A stretch of 5,266 bases of DNA from Nocardioides sp. (GTDB lineage: Bacteria; Actinomycetota; Actinomycetes; Propionibacteriales; Nocardioidaceae). Every line of letters starts with the position of its first letter. Within the stretch, counting starts at the first letter, position 1. A program made the position numbers and the translations under genes. This document shows positions 1 through 5,266 of the stretch, one piece after another. Where the stretch lies: NCBI GenBank assembly GCA_029264225.1, contig JARICB010000326.1, forward strand, positions 1 through 5,266. Direction: 5' to 3'. The notes beneath the pieces are model-generated. The model was not told the origin of the DNA, did no database searches, and saw only the letters and a program-made list of their open reading frames with translations.

Positions 1-1295
<1,295 letters not shown>

Positions 1296-1312
1296 GTAGC
1301 CGCACGTGACAA

Positions 1313-1337
1313 GACCCGCCCGGAGACCGGGCGGGTC
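1313..1337. terminator. Bidirectional hairpin terminator between convergent genes
   Basis: A perfect 11-bp inverted repeat has left arm GACCCGCCCGG (1313-1323), loop AGA (1324-1326) and right arm CCGGGCGGGTC (1327-1337). It lies in the 62-bp gap between the stop of the kinase gene (1295) and the stop of doxX (1358), where both strands need termination. On the minus strand the stem is followed by TTGT. On the plus strand it is followed by GTGTGTGG with no U-tract, as is common for actinobacterial terminators. Confidence 0.85.
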
Positions 1338-1357
1338 GTGTGTGGGTTCTGCTCAGT

Positions 1358-1939
1358 TCACTGGAGGACCGGGTACTTCTGGACCAGGGGCAGCTTCTGC
1401 CACTGGCGACCCAGACCCCACGTCATGCCCGCTGCGGAGAGTGCGAGCACCGCCATCACGATGATGCCGATCAGGTGGTCGTCGACGATCGGGTTGTTCG
1501 CCAGCGGCAGCGATGAGGCGTACATGAACACGTACATCAGGGCGCCGGCGGCGGTGCCGATCCGCATCCCCACACCGAGCAGCAGGGTCACTCCGATGCC
1601 GAGCAGACCGAGCATGAAGAGCCAGTCGACGATCACGTAGCCGGCCAGACCGTTGAAGAACCCCTTGAACGGGTTGTTCTCCGGCACCGCGAAGGTCAAG
1701 AAGCCCTCGGTGGGGCTGCCGCCGTTGATCCAGGCGGCGTCACCGAACCGGTCGAGCACACCGTCCTGGTTGTATCCGGTGTGGAAGCCCAGGGCGAGGA
1801 GCTTGTCGAGGAACGCCCAGAGGAAGGTGATTCCGAAGGCGATCCGCAGCAGCGCGAGGGACCGGTCCAGCCACGTTTCGTTCTTCGCGGTGACGACCGC
1901 CTCGTTGGTGGACTGGTGCTGACTGTGAACGGTGGCCAT
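1358..1939 (-). CDS. DoxX/DoxD-family integral membrane protein
   Basis: 193-residue membrane protein of the DoxX superfamily. The family includes the DoxD subunit of archaeal thiosulfate:quinone oxidoreductase and mycobacterial DoxX, linked to a redox-protective membrane complex; the substrate here is unknown. Four hydrophobic helices are visible at about 27-50, 101-123, 127-146 and 155-175, with a hydrophilic N-terminus of about 22 residues. A long loop between helices 1 and 2 (about 51-100) contains the conserved-looking SPTEGFL and NPFKGFFNGLAG. The stretch NPIVDDHLIGIIV before helix 4 is typical of the family. The ATG at 1939 is supported by a strong Shine-Dalgarno AGGAAGG six bases upstream. 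The gene follows the DevR-like regulator on the same strand after 112 bp that hold DosR-box-like sites, so hypoxia or NO control is likely. It ends at a shared terminator facing the kinase gene. Family confidence is high; a thiosulfate or respiratory role is only inferred. Confidence 0.9.
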   Translation of the reverse strand: MATVHSQHQSTNEAVVTAKNETWLDRSLALLRIAFGITFLWAFLDKLLALGFHTGYNQDGVLDRFGDAAWINGGSPTEGFLTFAVPENNPFKGFFNGLAGYVIVDWLFMLGLLGIGVTLLLGVGMRIGTAAGALMYVFMYASSLPLANNPIVDDHLIGIIVMAVLALSAAGMTWGLGRQWQKLPLVQKYPVLQ

Positions 1940-1945
1940 GACGAG

Positions 1946-1952
1946 CCTTCCT
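1946..1952 (-). promoter_or_regulatory. Ribosome binding site of the doxX gene
   Basis: On the minus strand the sequence AGGAAGG sits six bases before the ATG at 1939. It is the clearest Shine-Dalgarno in the window, and it fixes the start of the DoxX-family protein and suggests strong translation. Confidence 0.75.
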
Positions 1953-1978
1953 GCTGAGTGGGGGGGTGCTGCTTGTTA

Positions 1979-1992
1979 CTGACTCCAGTCTC
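1979..1992. promoter_or_regulatory. Weak DosR-like box 3 / GACT-AGTC palindrome
   Basis: The plus strand reads CTGACTCCAGTCTC. It contains the palindrome GACT-CC-AGTC and matches 9 of the 12 fixed positions of GGGACT-WW-AGTCCC. It lies about 40 bp before the doxX ATG, close to where a -35/-10 region would be. A TAACAA on the minus strand (1973-1978) is a weak -10 candidate just downstream. Taken alone this site would not be convincing. Confidence 0.25.
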
Positions 1993-2015
1993 CCGATCCC
2001 CACGGCGGCCGGTCA

Positions 2016-2030
2016 GGGGACGAGGTCCCG
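2016..2030. promoter_or_regulatory. Putative DosR-like box 2 (GGGAC/GTCCC inverted repeat)
   Basis: The plus strand reads GGGGACGAGGTCCCG, an inverted repeat of GGGAC and GTCCC with a 3-base spacer, where the canonical DosR box has 4. Its centre lies about 22 bp, or two helical turns, from box 1, so both would sit on the same face of the DNA. The off-by-one spacer lowers confidence. Confidence 0.4.
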
Positions 2031-2038
2031 TCCGTTGA

Positions 2039-2052
2039 CGGCCAAAGGTCCC
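2039..2052 (-). promoter_or_regulatory. Putative DosR/DevR box 1 upstream of doxX
   Basis: The minus strand reads GGGACCTTTGGCCG. This fits the GGGAC-N4-GGCC/GTCCC pattern of the DosR box (published mycobacterial consensus TTSGGGACTWWAGTCCCSAA). It overlaps the last codon bases of the upstream regulator gene (stop at 2052-2054) and lies about 100 bp before the doxX start. This is the best of three candidate sites. A DosR-like regulator encoded right next to it supports function; binding itself is inferred. Confidence 0.5.
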
Positions 2053-2714
2053 TATTTACCGGGACCCAGCAGTCTTGCCGCCAGCAGCGCCGCCTGCGTG
2101 CGCCGTTCGACACCGAGCTTCGCCAAGATGCTCGAGACGTAGTTCTTGACCGTCTTCTCGGCCAGGAACATCCGTTCGCCGATCTGCCGGTTGGTCAACC
2201 CCTCGGCAATGAGCGCCAGCAATTTGAGCTCCTGCTCGGTCAGCTCGGCGAGCTCGGGAGCACTGGCCGGACCGTTGCGGACTCGCTCCAGCACCTTGGC
2301 GGTCAGGGTCGGGTCGATCAGCGAGTTCCCGGCCGCGACCTGACGGACCGCGGTGACGAGGTCACTGCTCCGGATCTCCTTGAGGACGTAGCCCGACGCG
2401 CCGGCCATGATCGCCGCGAACAGCGCCTCGTCGTCGTCGTAGGACGTCAGGATCAGCGCCCGGATGCTGGGGTCGACCGAGCGCACTGCCCGACAGACCT
2501 CGATCCCCGAGCCGTCCGGCAACCGCGCATCAAGGACGGCCACGTCGGGCTTCAGTGCGGGGATCCTGGCGGTCGCCTCAACCGCGGACGCCGTATCACC
2601 GACGACCTCGATGTCGTTTTGACGTTCGAGCAGGAAACGCAGGCCCTCACGGACCACATCATGGTCGTCGAGGAGGAACACGCGGATGGTCTCGGACACA
2701 GGCAACCCAACCAC
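2052..2714 (-). CDS. NarL/LuxR-type response regulator, DevR/DosR-like
   Basis: Cytosolic two-component transcription factor, 220 residues from the GTG at 2714. The receiver domain (about 10-125) has the acidic pair D16-D17 in LLDDHDVV, phospho-acceptor D62 in VAVLDARLPDG, T90-S91 in ILTSYDDDEA and K112 in GYVLKEI. A linker leads to a LuxR-type helix-turn-helix (about 157-215) with LTEQELKLLALIAEGLTNRQIG and FLAEKTVKNYVS. Long stretches are near-identical to M. tuberculosis DosR as I recall it, including the K-T-V-K-N of the recognition helix (K187, K190, N191) that contacts DNA in DosR. The GTG start at 2714 is three bases after the stop of the thiolase-like gene. An in-frame GTG at 2699 (MSETIRVFLLDDHD) fits the short family N-terminus better; neither has a good Shine-Dalgarno. 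The likely partner kinase is at 1-1295, convergent. The likely target is doxX just downstream. Confidence 0.93.
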   Translation of the reverse strand: MVGLPVSETIRVFLLDDHDVVREGLRFLLERQNDIEVVGDTASAVEATARIPALKPDVAVLDARLPDGSGIEVCRAVRSVDPSIRALILTSYDDDEALFAAIMAGASGYVLKEIRSSDLVTAVRQVAAGNSLIDPTLTAKVLERVRNGPASAPELAELTEQELKLLALIAEGLTNRQIGERMFLAEKTVKNYVSSILAKLGVERRTQAALLAARLLGPGK

Positions 2715-2717
2715 GTC

Positions 2718-3893
2718 TCAGCGGGTCAGGACCACCGACGAGCCGTGGCCGAACAGTCCCTGGTTCGCGGTGATGCCTACCCGAGCACCCTCGACCTGCC
2801 TGCCCTCGGCCTGGCCACGCAGCTGCCAGGTGAGCTCGCAGACCTGCGCCAGCGCCTGAGCGGGCACAGCCTCACCGAAGCACGCCAGCCCACCGCTCGG
2901 GTTGATCGGGATGCGGCCACCGATGGTGGTCTCGCCCGCCCGCAGGAGCTGCTCGGCCTCGCCCGCACCGCACAGTGCGAGGTCTTCCATCCAGTCGAGT
3001 TCGAGCGCGGTCGACAGGTCGTAGACCTCGGCGACGTCGACGTCCTCGGGGCCGATACCGGCCTCCTCGTAGGCCGCGTGGCCGATGCTCTGCTTGAAGG
3101 TCCGCTCGCCGGGGATGCCCGCGTCGGTCGACAGCAGCGGCATGTCGATGACGGTGTTCGGGAAGGTCGGCGTGACCGTGGAGATGGCCGCCAGCTTCAC
3201 CGGGTCACTCAGGCCGTGCTTGGCGGCGTACTCCGCCGAGCAGAGGATGACTGCTGCGGCGCCGTCGCTGGTGGCGCAGATGTCGAGCAGGTGCAGGGGG
3301 TCGCAGACCACGGCCGAGTTGAGCACGTCGGCGGCGCTGACCTCCTTGCGGTAGCGCGCCATCGGGTTGGCCAGGCCGTGCTTGGCGTTCTTGACCTTGA
3401 CGGCCGCGAAGTCTTCGCTGGTGGCGCCGTAGAGGTCCATCCGGCGCCGGGCGTAGAGGGCGAAGTAGGCGGGGTTGGTCATGCCGAGCAGACGGAAGCG
3501 CAGCCAGTCGGGGTCGTCCCAGCGTTCGCCGGCGTTGGGGGCCAGGAAGCCCTTCGGTGTGGTGTCGGCGCCGACGACCAGCGCCACCTCGGAGAGGCCG
3601 GCCATGATGCGGGCCCGGGCGGTGTCGAGAGCCTGGGCGCCGGTGGCACACGCGGCGTACGACGTGGCGACGCGGGCGCCGTTCCAGCCGAGCGCCTGGG
3701 CGAAGGTCGCGCCCGCCACGTAGCCGCCGTAGCCGTTGCGGACCGTCTCGCCGCCGACGATCAGGTCGACGTCCTGCCAGGCGATGCCGGCGTCCTTCAA
3801 CGCAGCGCGCGCGGCGACGACGCCGTACTCGACGAAGTGCTTGCCCCACTTGCCCCACGGGTGCATGCCCACCCCGGCGATCACGGTGCTCAT
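2718..3893 (-). CDS. Thiolase-fold lipid-transfer-protein-like enzyme (SCP-x thiolase / Ltp family)
   Basis: 391-residue thiolase-superfamily protein of the actinobacterial 'lipid-transfer protein' branch, usually annotated acetyl-CoA acetyltransferase. The N-terminal half has AGVGMHPWG, then SYAACATGAQAL with Cys82 (nt 3648-3650) in the position of the thiolase nucleophile. LLDICATSDGAAAVIL, INPSGGLACFGEAVPA and NQGLFGHGSSVVL follow. The classical NEAF/HDCF motif reads VYDLS (Tyr291), the GHP motif reads GEA (Glu341) and the CxG motif reads NQG (Asn377). The usual catalytic Asn/His, His and second Cys are therefore absent, so ordinary thiolysis is doubtful. Relatives such as Ltp2 act as retro-aldolases on CoA-linked sterol side chains together with a DUF35 protein. 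The ATG at 3893 overlaps the stop of the DUF35 gene by ATGA, implying translational coupling and a complex. From memory the pair resembles M. tuberculosis Rv1627c/Rv1628c. The substrate is not identifiable from sequence. Confidence 0.88.
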   Translation of the reverse strand: MSTVIAGVGMHPWGKWGKHFVEYGVVAARAALKDAGIAWQDVDLIVGGETVRNGYGGYVAGATFAQALGWNGARVATSYAACATGAQALDTARARIMAGLSEVALVVGADTTPKGFLAPNAGERWDDPDWLRFRLLGMTNPAYFALYARRRMDLYGATSEDFAAVKVKNAKHGLANPMARYRKEVSAADVLNSAVVCDPLHLLDICATSDGAAAVILCSAEYAAKHGLSDPVKLAAISTVTPTFPNTVIDMPLLSTDAGIPGERTFKQSIGHAAYEEAGIGPEDVDVAEVYDLSTALELDWMEDLALCGAGEAEQLLRAGETTIGGRIPINPSGGLACFGEAVPAQALAQVCELTWQLRGQAEGRQVEGARVGITANQGLFGHGSSVVLTR

Positions 3894-4318
3894 GCGACCG
3901 GCTTCCAGCGCCAGATGGTCCGCTCGCCGGAGTCGTCGGTGTGCAACGTCTCGACCACGAGCTCGACCTCGGTGCCGACCTTGAGGTCGTCCACCCCGAA
4001 GCCGTCGGCCACCTGGCCGAGCACGACCAGACCCTCGGGCAGTTCGACGGCAGCCAGCGCGAACGGGACGTAGTCCTGGCTCGCCGCGATGTAGGGCGCG
4101 GGCGGCTGGTACTGGGCGTCGGTGTAGGACCACACCGTGCCGCGGCGGCTCAGCTCGGTCGAGTCGAACTCGGTGCCGTCGCAGGCGGGGTTGCGGCAGA
4201 AGCCGCCAGCCGGCGGGAAGTAGACGGTGCTGCACGTGGTGCAGCGCGTGCCGATCAGGGCGGCGGCGTCACCGGTGGTGAACCAGCCCTCGATCACGGG
4301 AGTGGAAGTCATGGACAC
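3890..4318 (-). CDS. DUF35 zinc-ribbon/OB-fold acyl-CoA-associated protein
   Basis: 142-residue partner protein of thiolase-fold enzymes. The N-terminal rubredoxin-like zinc ribbon has Cys26 and Cys29 (TRCTTCSTVYFPP) and Cys41 and Cys46 (GFCRNPACDG). It is followed by an OB-fold (about 55-135) with GTVWSYTD, VPFALAAVELPEG and a C-terminal TIWRWKPV strand, the standard DUF35 order. In characterised cases (the ChsH2 DUF35 domain with Ltp2) this partner is needed for aldolase activity and helps bind the CoA substrate. Its stop overlaps the next gene's start (ATGA, 3890-3893), so the two are surely co-transcribed. The start is the GTG at 4318; an ATG two codons later (4312) is possible, but the AGG at 4330-4332 is better spaced for the GTG. 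It faces the ychJ-like gene divergently across a region with a long inverted repeat. Confidence 0.9.
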   Translation of the reverse strand: MSMTSTPVIEGWFTTGDAAALIGTRCTTCSTVYFPPAGGFCRNPACDGTEFDSTELSRRGTVWSYTDAQYQPPAPYIAASQDYVPFALAAVELPEGLVVLGQVADGFGVDDLKVGTEVELVVETLHTDDSGERTIWRWKPVA

Positions 4319-4395
4319 AGGCTAGGACACCTGCTCCCCCCGGGCTCCAGGCGTCCCAGCCACCGATCGGGTTCGCGACGTATCCGGGGTTCTGG

Positions 4396-4484
4396 TCGTA
4401 GACGCGCGGACATTGCCCCTGCTCCGGGGATCCGTCAGGCGCTCAGGGTCGGCCCCGCGCAGACCAATGTCCGCGTGTCTACGA
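4396..4484. repeat. 20-bp near-perfect inverted repeat in divergent intergenic region
   Basis: The left arm at 4396-4415 (TCGTAGACGCGCGGACATTG) is the reverse complement of the right arm at 4465-4484 (CAATGTCCGCGTGTCTACGA) in 19 of 20 positions, with a 49-base spacer. The pair lies between the divergent DUF35 gene (start 4318) and the ychJ-like gene (start 4475 or 4496). Two oppositely oriented copies of one site, one per promoter, would suit a shared regulator. A long cruciform or an RNA stem are alternatives. The regulator is unknown. Confidence 0.7.
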
Positions 4485-4495
4485 GACTGATCGAC

Positions 4496-4858
4496 GTGAC
4501 CTTCGCCGATCCGTGCCCGTGCGGCTCCACCACGACCTACGACGCCTGCTGCGGCCCGCTCCACCGTGGGGCCGCGCAGGCCACGACCCCCGAGCAACTG
4601 ATGCGCTCCCGGTTCGCCGCCTACGCCCGCGGCGAGGCCAACTACGTCTTCCGTACCTGGCATCCGCGCACCCGCCCCGCCGACGTCACTCCGGATCCGG
4701 CATTGACCTGGACCCGGCTCGAGATCCTCGAGGCGAGGGGCAACGAGGTCGAGTTCGTCGCGCACTACGACTCCCCCGCCGGCGCAGGCACGTTGCACGA
4801 GCGCAGCGTCTTCGAGCAGCGCGGCGGGCGGTGGGTCTACGTCGAGGCGCTGGACTGA
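4496..4858 (+). CDS. YchJ-like UPF0225/SEC-C motif protein
   Basis: 120-residue small protein of the UPF0225 (YchJ) family. The N-terminal SEC-C-like zinc motif DPCPCGSTTTYDACCGPLH supplies Cys7, Cys9, Cys18 and Cys19. It is followed by the family stretches TPEQLMRSRFAAYARGE and FRTWHPRTRP, then an NTF2-like alpha+beta domain ending in RSVFEQRGGRWVYVEALD. Length and motif order match complete family members. No biochemical function is established for the family; metal binding is inferred from the cysteines. The GTG at 4496 gives MTFADPCPCG. An in-frame GTG at 4475 would add seven residues and would fall inside the right arm of the inverted repeat. Neither has a convincing Shine-Dalgarno, so leaderless or weak initiation is possible. 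It is divergent from the DUF35 gene and convergent with the YigZ-like gene. Confidence 0.87.
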   Translation: MTFADPCPCGSTTTYDACCGPLHRGAAQATTPEQLMRSRFAAYARGEANYVFRTWHPRTRPADVTPDPALTWTRLEILEARGNEVEFVAHYDSPAGAGTLHERSVFEQRGGRWVYVEALD

Positions 4859-4865
4859 GCGCCGT

Positions 4866-4939
4866 ACCACCACAACGCCGGACGTCCCCCACAACGTCCG
4901 ACACCACGGCTACCCCGACCACCACAACGCCGGACGTCC
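4866..4939. repeat. Exact 22-bp direct repeat with a degenerate middle copy
   Basis: An identical 22-base unit occurs at 4866-4887 and 4918-4939, beginning ACCACCACAACG and ending CCGGACGTCC, 52 bp apart start to start. Between them, CCACAACGTCCGACACCA (4889-4906) looks like a degraded copy. The second unit ends in the palindrome CGGACGTCCG (4930-4940 region). The block fills most of the 101-bp gap between two convergent genes and contains no gene. Confidence 0.7.
4879..4900. terminator. Weak candidate hairpin after the ychJ-like gene
   Basis: CGGACGT (4879-4885) pairs with ACGTCCG (4894-4900) around an 8-base loop, 21 bases after the ychJ-like stop. The 7-bp stem has no U-tract and lies inside the direct-repeat block, so it may be a by-product of the repeats. 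It is the only visible terminator candidate between these convergent genes. Confidence 0.3.
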
Positions 4940-4959
4940 GCACCGCGAGAGCGATCCGC

Positions 4960-5266
4960 TTATGCCGGGGCCACGTCCACCCAGCGCTCGCCCACTCGCT
5001 CGGCGAGTGCCGTGCCGGCGCTGACCTCGGCCAGTAACGGCGCCATCTCGGCCGGCTTGGTCGAACCCACGACGAGCCGCACGTGGGCGTCGTACGTCGT
5101 GTCGAGGACGACCAGGCCCCGCGCGCGCAACTCGCTCTCGATCCTTCCGGCCGAGCCGTGGTCGAGACTGATCGCAAACTCGGTGACGAGCACCCGGCGC
5201 AGAGTGCCGGCATCGAGCAACGCCGCCCGCACCACATCACCGTAGGCCCGGACCAGGCCACCGGCG
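4960..5266 (-). CDS. YigZ/IMPACT-family protein, C-terminal part (5' partial)
   Basis: The reading frame is open to the right edge, so the GTG at 5235 is internal. The first readable residues are AGGLVRAYGDVVRAALLDAG, the hallmark end of the N-terminal IMPACT (UPF0029) domain of YigZ proteins. The C-terminal DUF1949-type domain follows, with VLVTEFAISLDHGSAGRIES, LDTTYDAHVRLVV and a final RVGERWVDVAPA, ending in TAA at 4960-4962. About 101 of the usual roughly 200 residues are present. YigZ proteins are widespread bacterial relatives of eukaryotic IMPACT; a link to translation or ribosomes has been proposed, but the exact role is unsettled. It converges on the ychJ-like gene across the repeat block at 4866-4939. 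Confidence 0.87.
   Translation of the reverse strand, partial: AGGLVRAYGDVVRAALLDAGTLRRVLVTEFAISLDHGSAGRIESELRARGLVVLDTTYDAHVRLVVGSTKPAEMAPLLAEVSAGTALAERVGERWVDVAPA

Noticed and set aside
3205..3858. Minus-strand 217-codon frame overlapping the thiolase-like gene in another frame
   Set aside because: Extremely Arg/Gly-rich composition with no domain; frame-shifted reading of the real gene.
2619..4073. Long plus-strand open frame (484 codons) antisense to the thiolase-like and DUF35 genes
   Set aside because: The translation is rich in Gly, Val, Arg and Ala with no recognisable domain. It is the usual GC-driven shadow opposite two clear, ATGA-coupled family proteins, and its start lies inside the regulator gene.
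4396..4484. Reading the inverted repeat arms as divergent extracytoplasmic-function sigma promoters
   Set aside because: The TGTC and GTCTA-like elements within an arm are only about five bases apart, far too close for -35 and -10 boxes.
3941..4495. Upstream extension of the ychJ-like frame to give a 305-residue protein
   Set aside because: The extra N-terminal part runs antisense through the DUF35 gene, is low-complexity and matches nothing. The family's own N-terminus (MTFADPCPCGS) begins at 4496.
4866..4939. CRISPR-like array
   Set aside because: Only two exact copies and one decayed copy of a 22-base unit, irregular spacing of about 30 bases and no cas genes nearby.
4950..4960. Small hairpin AGCG-ATC-CGCT at the yigZ stop as terminator
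   Set aside because: Only a 4-bp stem that overlaps the stop codon, with no following U-rich stretch; not distinguishable from chance.
4513..5037. Alternative plus-strand frame across ychJ and the repeat block
   Set aside because: It is arginine/proline-rich out-of-frame translation of ychJ followed by Thr/Pro-rich repeat translation and then antisense yigZ. No family resemblance.

Overview
The window is GC-rich, has GTG starts and dense coding, and its protein families point to a high-GC actinobacterium, possibly Nocardioides-like. That placement is inferred from protein resemblance and not proven. Six protein-coding genes are visible. The first and last are cut by the window edges.

Layout. 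(1) Bases 1-1295, plus strand: the C-terminal three quarters of a DevS/DosS-type sensor histidine kinase (end of GAF-A, a second GAF-like region, HisKA_3, HATPase). (2) Bases 1296-1357: a short convergent gap holding a perfect 11-bp hairpin that can end transcription from both sides. (3) Bases 1358-1939, minus strand: a four-helix DoxX/DoxD-family membrane protein. (4) Bases 1940-2051: a leader and promoter region with three sites resembling DosR (DevR) boxes. (5) Bases 2052-2714, minus: a NarL/DevR-type response regulator very close to DosR. (6) Bases 2718-3893 and 3890-4318, minus: a thiolase-fold 'lipid-transfer' enzyme and its DUF35 zinc-ribbon/OB-fold partner, overlapping by ATGA. (7) Bases 4319-4495: a divergent intergenic region carrying a 20-bp near-perfect inverted repeat. 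(8) Bases 4496-4858, plus: a YchJ/UPF0225 (SEC-C zinc motif) protein. (9) Bases 4859-4959: a convergent gap with an exact 22-bp direct repeat. (10) Bases 4960-5266, minus: the C-terminal half of a YigZ/IMPACT-family protein.

How the genes may work together. The kinase and the regulator look like a DosS/DosR-type pair that senses redox state, oxygen or NO. They are not adjacent in the usual order: they face each other with doxX between them. The promoter region of doxX carries DosR-box-like sites, so doxX is the likely local target of the pair. The regulator starts a few bases after the stop of the thiolase-like gene, so it may be co-transcribed with the DUF35/thiolase-like pair, which would tie acyl-CoA or sterol-type metabolism to the hypoxia switch. 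The flanking ychJ and yigZ genes look like ordinary housekeeping genes.

No mobile element, CRISPR array, tRNA or rRNA was seen. The most interesting signals are the putative DosR-controlled doxX promoter, the thiolase-fold protein that lacks most classical thiolase catalytic residues, and the unexplained inverted and direct repeats.
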